A stretch of 5,251 nt of DNA from an uncultured bacterium. Its GTDB lineage: Bacteria; Patescibacteriota; Minisyncoccia; UBA6257; JAGGUH01. The translations under genes and the position numbers were made by a program. Every line of letters begins with the position of its first letter. The first letter of the stretch is position 1. Below are positions 1 through 3,869 of this stretch, one piece after another. Location of the stretch: positions 1-5,251 of the forward strand of contig CALGBJ010000105.1 of the NCBI GenBank assembly GCA_937877385.1, given 5' to 3'. The notes under the pieces were generated by a model that was given only the letters and a program-made list of their open reading frames with translations, had not been told where the DNA came from and searched no databases.

Positions 1-194
1 TTGCTCATTTCTTTTAAATCAGAGACTCTTTTGGTGTCCCTGGTTTTTTTAAAAATCTCAGCAGGATTTGCTAAAAAAAGGAGAGTAGCTGAAAGGATGG
101 CTAAAATGGCAATGACAATAAGTAATTCAAGAAGGGTAAACCCTGTACTTTTGTAACAAAAGTGGTGTGGGGTAAGCTTTTTTTTCTGATTCAT
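1..194 (-). CDS. Type IV pilin/pseudopilin, N-terminal part (runs off left edge)
   Basis: On the minus strand an ATG at 194-192 opens a frame that stays open for 64 codons to the window edge, so the C-terminal part is missing. The product begins with a basic leader of 18 residues ending in Gly18. A classic class III prepilin site follows, GFTLLE, with Phe at +1 and Glu at +5 (residue 23). Next comes a hydrophobic helix (about residues 19-43, LLIVIAILAILSATLLF) and then a charged stretch with ANPAEIFKKTRDTKR, typical of pilin N-terminal helices. In this family PilD-type peptidase cleaves after the Gly, methylates the Phe, and the helix packs in the pilus or pseudopilus core. The leader is longer than the usual 6-10 residues and contains an unusual PHHFCYKST segment encoded by a palindrome. 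An in-frame TTG lies five codons upstream, but the ATG is the more likely start. No Shine-Dalgarno motif is seen. Major pilin, minor pilin and type II secretion pseudopilin cannot be told apart from this fragment. Confidence 0.9.
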   Translation of the reverse strand, partial: MNQKKKLTPHHFCYKSTGFTLLELLIVIAILAILSATLLFLANPAEIFKKTRDTKRVSDLKEMS

Positions 195-263
195 AATATT
201 AGATAACAAATTCTACCGGCTTTAAGATAATTACCTTCAGCAATTCTTTAATTTTAATTATTA

Positions 264-291
264 ATTATATTGAAAAAAAATTATTTTTCAA
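264..291 (-). promoter_or_regulatory. Putative sigma70-type promoter for the pilin gene, overlapped by an inverted repeat
   Basis: Read on the minus strand, TTGAAA (291-286) and TATAAT (269-264) are separated by 16 bases, a good match to a housekeeping promoter. The start point would fall near 257, giving a leader of about 60 bases before the pilin ATG. The -35 box and the whole spacer coincide with an inverted repeat (270-291; arms of 8 bp, TTGAAAAA and TTTTTCAA, spacer AAATTA), a layout compatible with an operator. AT-rich DNA produces such matches by chance, so this is a candidate only. Confidence 0.4.
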
Positions 292-340
292 AGTCAAAAA
301 AGAAAAGTTTTCCACATTTTTTCTTGTTTTTTTCTTTTTT

Positions 341-360
341 TTAGTTAAAATTATAACTAA
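341..360. repeat. AT-rich inverted repeat in the divergent intergenic region
   Basis: TTAGTTA (341-347) and TAACTAA (354-360) are perfect 7-bp inverted arms around the spacer AAATTA. It sits about 80 bases upstream of the membrane-protein gene at 438, in an otherwise featureless A/T stretch. It could be an operator or simply chance in such biased sequence. No convincing -35/-10 pair for the plus-strand gene was found here. Confidence 0.35.
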
Positions 361-437
361 GTAGATTGAATTTATTTTTTAAAATTTATTTTCAAGGTCG
401 AACTGAAACTAAAATAATTGAAAAATAACAAAAAATT

Positions 438-1124
438 ATGAATGGAGTACAAGACTGGACAACAGCGTTGTCTTCTTCTTTGCAACTTGTTTGGGACAAA
501 ACAATTGGTTTTTTGCCAGAAATTATTGCTGCTTTGATAGTTATTATTATTGGTTTTATTGTTGCTCGCGGTTTGAAGCTTTTGGTTGAAAAAATCGTTG
601 ATGCTTTGAGGATAGATGCTCTTCTAGAAAGCGTCGGTTTTTCTAAAGTTCTCTCTCGAGCTAAACTTTCTTTGAAGACAGGCAAGTTGCTTGGCGAGAT
701 TGTTTATTGGATTTTGATTATTGCTTTTCTCTTGGCGGCCGCTAATATTCTTCATCTTGATGCTGTTTCCGATTTCTTGAACGAGGTTTTGCTTTACTTG
801 CCGAATTTGTTGGTAGCGGTGATAATTTTAGTTATTACTTTCCTTTTTGCCAGATTTATGAAGGAATTGGTTAGGCATTCAAGTTGGGCAGCCAATTTGA
901 AGGAAGCTGGTTTGGTTGGCAATATTACTTGGTGGATTGTTGTTATTTTTGGTTGTCTTTCTGCCCTCTATCAATTAAAAATTGCTTCAAATTTGATTAA
1001 TATTATAATTGGCGGAGTAGTAGTGATGATTGCTTTGGCTGGTGGCTTGGCTTTTGGTTTGGCTGGTAAGGATTATGTCAAGGAGATTATAGAGGGCATT
1101 CGCCAAGATATAAAAGAGGAATAG
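438..1124 (+). CDS. Five-helix membrane protein with conserved-TM-helix repeats, mechanosensitive-channel-like
   Basis: The 228-residue product is almost entirely membrane-embedded. Predicted helices lie at about residues 27-47, 86-104, 120-139, 162-181 and 186-208. It is internally duplicated: FLPEIIAALIV at residue 25 matches YLPNLLVAVII at 120, with an Ala-Arg pair at the same point of each (43-44 and 138-139). A second pair, GEIVYWILII at 86 and GNITWWIVVI at 161, also aligns. The ending, with a Gly/Ala-rich helix AGGLAFGLAGKDYVKEI, resembles the conserved TM helix repeat found in small MscS-related and CmpX-type proteins, where the last helix lines the pore and is followed by a cytoplasmic tail. 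There is no room for the large MscS beta domain, so channel activity is inferred from family resemblance only. The start is fixed by an in-frame TAA at 426-428. No ribosome binding site is seen; the ATG follows an A-rich run. The gene is flanked by a divergent region and a strong terminator, so it is probably transcribed alone. Confidence 0.85.
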   Translation: MNGVQDWTTALSSSLQLVWDKTIGFLPEIIAALIVIIIGFIVARGLKLLVEKIVDALRIDALLESVGFSKVLSRAKLSLKTGKLLGEIVYWILIIAFLLAAANILHLDAVSDFLNEVLLYLPNLLVAVIILVITFLFARFMKELVRHSSWAANLKEAGLVGNITWWIVVIFGCLSALYQLKIASNLINIIIGGVVVMIALAGGLAFGLAGKDYVKEIIEGIRQDIKEE

Positions 1125-1141
1125 TTTTGTTATTTGTTCCT

Positions 1142-1209
1142 AGCACCATTTTCTTCGTGGAGAGTTTGATTTTTAAGGACCAACTCTCTACAGAAGTGGT
1201 GCTTTTTTT
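1142..1209 (+). terminator. Long bipartite hairpin with T-tract, intrinsic terminator of the membrane-protein gene
   Basis: AGCACCA (1142-1148) pairs with TGGTGCT (1197-1203). Inside it CTTC (1153-1156) pairs with GAAG (1193-1196), and GTGGAGAGTT (1157-1166) pairs with AACTCTCTAC (1182-1191) with one G-U. This gives about 21 pairs interrupted by a 4-base bulge and a 1-base bulge, with a loop of about 15 bases. The stem ends in seven T residues (1203-1209), as expected of a Rho-independent terminator. It lies 18 bases after the TAG stop of the preceding gene. An alternative role as an autoregulatory leader of the downstream S6 operon is less likely, because the best promoter for rpsF lies 3' of it. 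Confidence 0.85.
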
Positions 1210-1219
1210 ATTGACTAAT

Positions 1220-1247
1220 TTGACAAGAAGAAAAAAAGAATTAAAAT
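1220..1247 (+). promoter_or_regulatory. Consensus promoter for the rpsF operon, giving a near-leaderless mRNA
   Basis: A perfect -35 TTGACA (1220-1225) and a -10 TAAAAT (1242-1247, five of six to consensus) are separated by 16 bases. Transcription would begin around 1253-1256, only some 4-7 bases before the rpsF ATG at 1260. The promoter starts 11 bases after the T-tract of the preceding terminator, so the two signals are packed head to tail. It explains why no Shine-Dalgarno sequence precedes rpsF. Confidence 0.6.
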
Positions 1248-1259
1248 TTATTTAAGATT

Positions 1260-1757
1260 ATGGAGACAACCATTCTTCAAGCGAAAAAAGACGAGAGCCA
1301 AAAGAAAATAGGCGAGAAAGAAATCCTTAGAGAAGAAAAGAATGAAGGGGAAGTTGGTTTCTACGAACTTTCTTTTTTGTTGGCTAATGATTTAAGCGAC
1401 TCTTTGATTACTGAAACAATTAGCAATTTAAAGGATTCAATTGATTCAGCCGGTGGCATAGTTATAGAAGATAGTTGGCCCAAAAAGATTAAACTTGCTT
1501 ACCCGATTAAAAAAAATAATTTTGCTTATTTTGGCTATCTTCTCTTTGATTATCCCAGGAAAGAGATAGAAAAATTTTCTCAGGAAATTAAAAAAAATTC
1601 TAACATTTTGCGTTATTTGTTGATTTCTCGAAACAAAAAATATTGGCAGAGAGATAAAGAAAGTAAAGAAAACTGGCTGAAGAGGCGAGGAAAAAAGGAA
1701 GCGGCTGAAATTAATGAGGAGGAATTAGAGAAAAAATTAGAAGAAGTTTTAAAATAA
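1260..1757 (+). CDS. rpsF: 30S ribosomal protein S6 (bS6) with N- and C-terminal charged extensions
   Basis: S6 binds S18 on the platform of the 30S subunit and helps 16S rRNA folding there. The core ferredoxin-like fold spans about residues 33-125. It shows the first strand GFYELSFLL (33-41), the signature KIKLAYPIKKNNFAYFGYLLF (76-96), and the last strand NILRYLLISR (115-124). At 165 residues it is longer than the usual 95-135. A Lys/Glu-rich head of about 32 residues and a basic-then-acidic tail (126-165, ending EEELEKKLEEVLK) are added to the core. The ATG at 1260 is the only Met codon in the frame, an in-frame TAA at 1242-1244 closes it upstream, and the promoter position agrees, so the N-terminal extension appears real. 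It is the first gene of the operon, followed 2 bases later by ssb. The order rpsF-ssb-rpsR is the common bacterial one and confirms the assignment. Confidence 0.95.
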   Translation: METTILQAKKDESQKKIGEKEILREEKNEGEVGFYELSFLLANDLSDSLITETISNLKDSIDSAGGIVIEDSWPKKIKLAYPIKKNNFAYFGYLLFDYPRKEIEKFSQEIKKNSNILRYLLISRNKKYWQRDKESKENWLKRRGKKEAAEINEEELEKKLEEVLK

Positions 1758-1759
1758 TT

Positions 1760-2221
1760 ATGAATTTAAATAAAGTTTTCATTTTAGGCAATTTAACTAG
1801 AGATCCAGAGGTAAGAACAACCCCTTCTGGCATAACGGTGGCTACTTTTGGAGTGGCTACCAACAGAATTTGGTTGGATAAGAATGGTCAGAAACAGCGT
1901 TCGACCGAGTTTCATAATATTGTCACTTTTGGGAAATTAGCTCAGATAGCCGGTCAGTATTTAGCTAAGGGCAAATTAGTTTTAATTGAAGGTAGGATTC
2001 AAACTCGTTCTTGGGATGACCAGAATGGTCAAAAGAGAACAAGAACTGAAATTATTGCTCAGAGTTTCCAAATGGGACCAAAATATTCTTCTTTAGAAAG
2101 CGGAGTTGAACCAGAAAGCAGTTTGCCAGATAAAAGTTCGCCAACAGAAGAGATTCCTGAAGAGATTGCTAAAATAGAAGATATAAATTTAGAGGAAGAA
2201 GATAAAGAAATGCCATTTTAA
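1760..2221 (+). CDS. ssb: Single-stranded DNA-binding protein (SSB)
   Basis: The 153-residue protein has a full N-terminal OB fold (about residues 1-108), opening with MNLNKVFILGNLTRDPEVR. By alignment with E. coli SSB, the stacking aromatics correspond to Trp38, Phe51 (Trp54 in E. coli), Phe57 and Trp85. A flexible Ser/Pro/Glu-rich linker (about 110-144) follows, then an acidic tip EEEDKEMPF. The terminal Pro-Phe is the usual docking tip for replication and repair partners, with Met in place of the Ile found in E. coli. SSB coats single-stranded DNA as a tetramer in replication, recombination and repair. The gene begins 2 bases after the rpsF stop and ends 10 bases before rpsR, so the three are surely cotranscribed. 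There is no Shine-Dalgarno motif in front of its ATG. Confidence 0.97.
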   Translation: MNLNKVFILGNLTRDPEVRTTPSGITVATFGVATNRIWLDKNGQKQRSTEFHNIVTFGKLAQIAGQYLAKGKLVLIEGRIQTRSWDDQNGQKRTRTEIIAQSFQMGPKYSSLESGVEPESSLPDKSSPTEEIPEEIAKIEDINLEEEDKEMPF

Positions 2222-2231
2222 ATTTAAAAAA

Positions 2232-2426
2232 ATGCGTCAGTGTTTGTTTTGCTCAAAAAATTTAAAAGAGATTGATTATAAAGACGTTGACCTTTTAAAA
2301 AGGTTTATTTCTTCAAATCAAAAAATTTATCCACCAAAAAAAACTGGTGTTTGTGCTTTTCATCAGCGCCGTTTAGCCCAAGCAATAAAAAGAGCTAGAT
2401 TTTTAGGCCTTTTACCTTATTGTTAA
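2232..2426 (+). CDS. rpsR: 30S ribosomal protein S18 (bS18), short zinc-ribbon form
   Basis: The 64-residue product carries the S18 signatures IDYKDVDLLKRFIS (14-27), TGVCAFHQRRLAQAIKRAR (38-56) and the terminal LLPY. It partners S6 on the 30S platform. It is the C+ form: Cys4-x2-Cys7 near the N-terminus and Cys41-x2-His44 in the middle form a likely four-ligand zinc site, a variant known for several ribosomal proteins including S18. It is about ten residues shorter than E. coli S18, lacking most of the basic N-terminal arm, and it ends in an extra Cys64. The ATG follows a run of A residues with no Shine-Dalgarno motif, 10 bases after the ssb stop. In many bacteria rplI (bL9) would follow; here htrA does. 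Confidence 0.95.
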   Translation: MRQCLFCSKNLKEIDYKDVDLLKRFISSNQKIYPPKKTGVCAFHQRRLAQAIKRARFLGLLPYC

Positions 2427-2429
2427 AAA

Positions 2430-3797
2430 ATGAAGAAGGATCATACTTTTTCTTCTTACCAAATAATAGGTATTTTTCTTTTGGGGGTTTTTTTGGGGGT
2501 GATTTTATCTTTGCCTGTTTCAAGCAAGGCAGATTTAAGTCATCCTTCTTTTAGCCAGCTAAAAATCAAAGAAGAATTAGGTAGCCTTAGTTCCGGCTTA
2601 GAGAATCTTTTAGAAAAGATAAACAGTTTTTTCCATAAAGAAGTTCCTAATAAACTTAATCAACCGGAGAAAAAGACAACTGAAGAAATTTTGAAGCCAG
2701 AGAAAAAAAAGACTCCTGAACCTAAAGAAGAATATCAAGAAAAAATTAATTATATTCCTTACGAGAGAGCCATTATTGAAGTTGTTAAAAAGGCCTCTCC
2801 TTCAGTAGTGAGTATTATTATTAGTAAAGATGTGGCTATTTTAGAAAAGGAATATGTTAATCCTTTTGAAGGAATGATTCCTGAAGAGCTTAAGCCATTT
2901 TTCAATATTCAAATTCCTCAATACAAAGAAAAAGGCAAGAGAAAAGAAAAAATAGGTGGTGGTAGTGGTTTTATTGTTTCTAAGGATGGTTTAATTGTTA
3001 CTAACAAACACGTGGTTGCTTTAGAGGATGCTTCTTATACTGTTCTTACTAATGATGGTAAGAAATATGAAGCTGAGGTTTTGTTTAGAGACCCGACTTA
3101 TGATGTGGCTATTTTAAAGATAAAAGCCAATAATTTGCCAGTTTTGGAGTTAGGTGATTCTTCAAAATTAGTTGTTGGCCAGACAGTTATTGCCATTGGT
3201 AATGCTTTAGGTGAATTTGGCAATACTGTTTCAGTTGGAGTGGTTTCTGGTCTTTCGCGAACGATTATTGCTTCAGGCGATGGTTTTCAGGAGAGGATTC
3301 AGGGTGTTATTCAGACAGATGCGGCTATTAATAAAGGGAACTCTGGAGGGCCTCTTTTGGATCTTTCTGGTAAAGTGATAGGAATTAATACGGCTATGGC
3401 TGCTGGCGCAGAAAATATTGGCTTTGCCATTCCTATTAATCAAGTCAGAGATGATATTAATTCAGTTGTAAATCAAGGAAAGGTTGTCATTCCATATTTG
3501 GGGATAAGATATATTTTAGTGAACGAAAATATTAAGGAGAGGTATAATTTGCCAGTTGATTATGGCGCTTTGATTGTTAGTGGAAATAATTTGCCTGGCG
3601 TTTTTCCTTATTCACCAGCCCAAAAGGCAGGTTTAAAAGAGGGAGATATAGTTTTGAAGATAAACAATGATAAAATCGATCAAGACCATCCTTTAAATAT
3701 CTTAATTAGAAAATACAAACCAGGAGAAAGAGTAGAATTGACAGTGATGAGAGGAAAATCTATACTTCATCTAAAGATTGTTTTAGGTGAGCGGTAA
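2430..3797 (+). CDS. htrA: HtrA/DegP-family trypsin-like serine protease with one PDZ domain
   Basis: The 455-residue protein starts with a signal anchor (about residues 11-31), so the rest lies outside the membrane. A Lys/Glu/Pro-rich linker follows (about 72-105), and then the protease domain (about 110-345). The catalytic triad is visible: His194 in TNKHVV, Asp225 in YDVAILK and Ser305 in GNSGGPL. A glycine-rich GGGSGFIVS (177-184) and a surface loop around 140-174 match the usual LA-loop region. A single PDZ domain (about 355-455) contains the ligand-binding YLGI at 356-359 and SPAQKAGLKEGD. HtrA enzymes degrade misfolded envelope proteins and are usually activated by peptides binding the PDZ. 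No lipobox is seen. The gene starts 3 bases after the rpsR stop and in the same frame (TAA AAA ATG), so it should be cotranscribed with the ribosomal genes. It may equally be called degP, degQ or degS type; one PDZ plus a membrane anchor is closest to the DegS/HtrA layout. Confidence 0.95.
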   Translation: MKKDHTFSSYQIIGIFLLGVFLGVILSLPVSSKADLSHPSFSQLKIKEELGSLSSGLENLLEKINSFFHKEVPNKLNQPEKKTTEEILKPEKKKTPEPKEEYQEKINYIPYERAIIEVVKKASPSVVSIIISKDVAILEKEYVNPFEGMIPEELKPFFNIQIPQYKEKGKRKEKIGGGSGFIVSKDGLIVTNKHVVALEDASYTVLTNDGKKYEAEVLFRDPTYDVAILKIKANNLPVLELGDSSKLVVGQTVIAIGNALGEFGNTVSVGVVSGLSRTIIASGDGFQERIQGVIQTDAAINKGNSGGPLLDLSGKVIGINTAMAAGAENIGFAIPINQVRDDINSVVNQGKVVIPYLGIRYILVNENIKERYNLPVDYGALIVSGNNLPGVFPYSPAQKAGLKEGDIVLKINNDKIDQDHPLNILIRKYKPGERVELTVMRGKSILHLKIVLGER

Positions 3798-3848
3798 CCC
3801 CCTCCTATCCTCCCCCTCCTCTGGAGGGGGAGGATAGGAGGGGGAGGT
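3798..3848. repeat. GC-rich perfect palindrome with mirror-repeat arms (REP/MITE-like)
   Basis: The left arm 3798-3819 (pyrimidines apart from one A) and the right arm 3823-3844 are exact reverse complements over 22 bp around a TCT loop. Each arm is built from two copies of CCCCCTCC (or its complement) separated by TATCCT. Positions 3798-3816 are also a perfect mirror repeat centred on 3807, and 3822-3848 a perfect mirror repeat centred on 3835. The first base follows the htrA stop codon directly. TAA before it and TTA after it (3848-3850) are complementary, so the unit may be slightly larger. It has no T-tract, so it is not a classical terminator, although such a stem could still stall polymerase or protect the htrA mRNA end. 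Its composition is foreign to the AT-rich surroundings, which suggests a mobile or amplified repeat. Confidence 0.9.
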
Positions 3849-3869
3849 TAACGATTATTATTAACTACT

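Noticed and set aside
340..437. Promoter for the membrane-protein gene
   Set aside because: TATAAC at 352 and TAAAAT at 380 and 410 resemble -10 boxes, but none has a credible -35 at 16-18 bases, so no call was made.
392..685. Minus-strand open frame of 97 codons opposite the membrane-protein gene
   Set aside because: It lies mostly antisense to the well-supported gene at 438-1124, has no recognisable domain, and its composition mirrors the opposite strand.
1142..1203. Hairpin before rpsF as an S6:S18-binding autoregulatory leader
   Set aside because: The stem ends in a seven-T tract typical of a terminator, and the best promoter for rpsF lies downstream of it. I could not recognise the conserved bulge of the known leader motif with confidence.
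3798..3844. Palindrome after htrA as a Rho-independent terminator
   Set aside because: The stem is strong but is followed by AGGTTAACG with no T-tract. Termination there is possible but not of the classical intrinsic type.
3843..3847. GGAGG as a Shine-Dalgarno sequence for clpB
   Set aside because: It lies 22 bases before the ATG, too far for normal use, and is part of the palindrome.
3849..3869. Heat-shock control element before clpB
   Set aside because: No CIRCE-like TTAGCACTC/GAGTGCTAA pair is present. The short GTTAA/TTAAC repeat is too weak to call.
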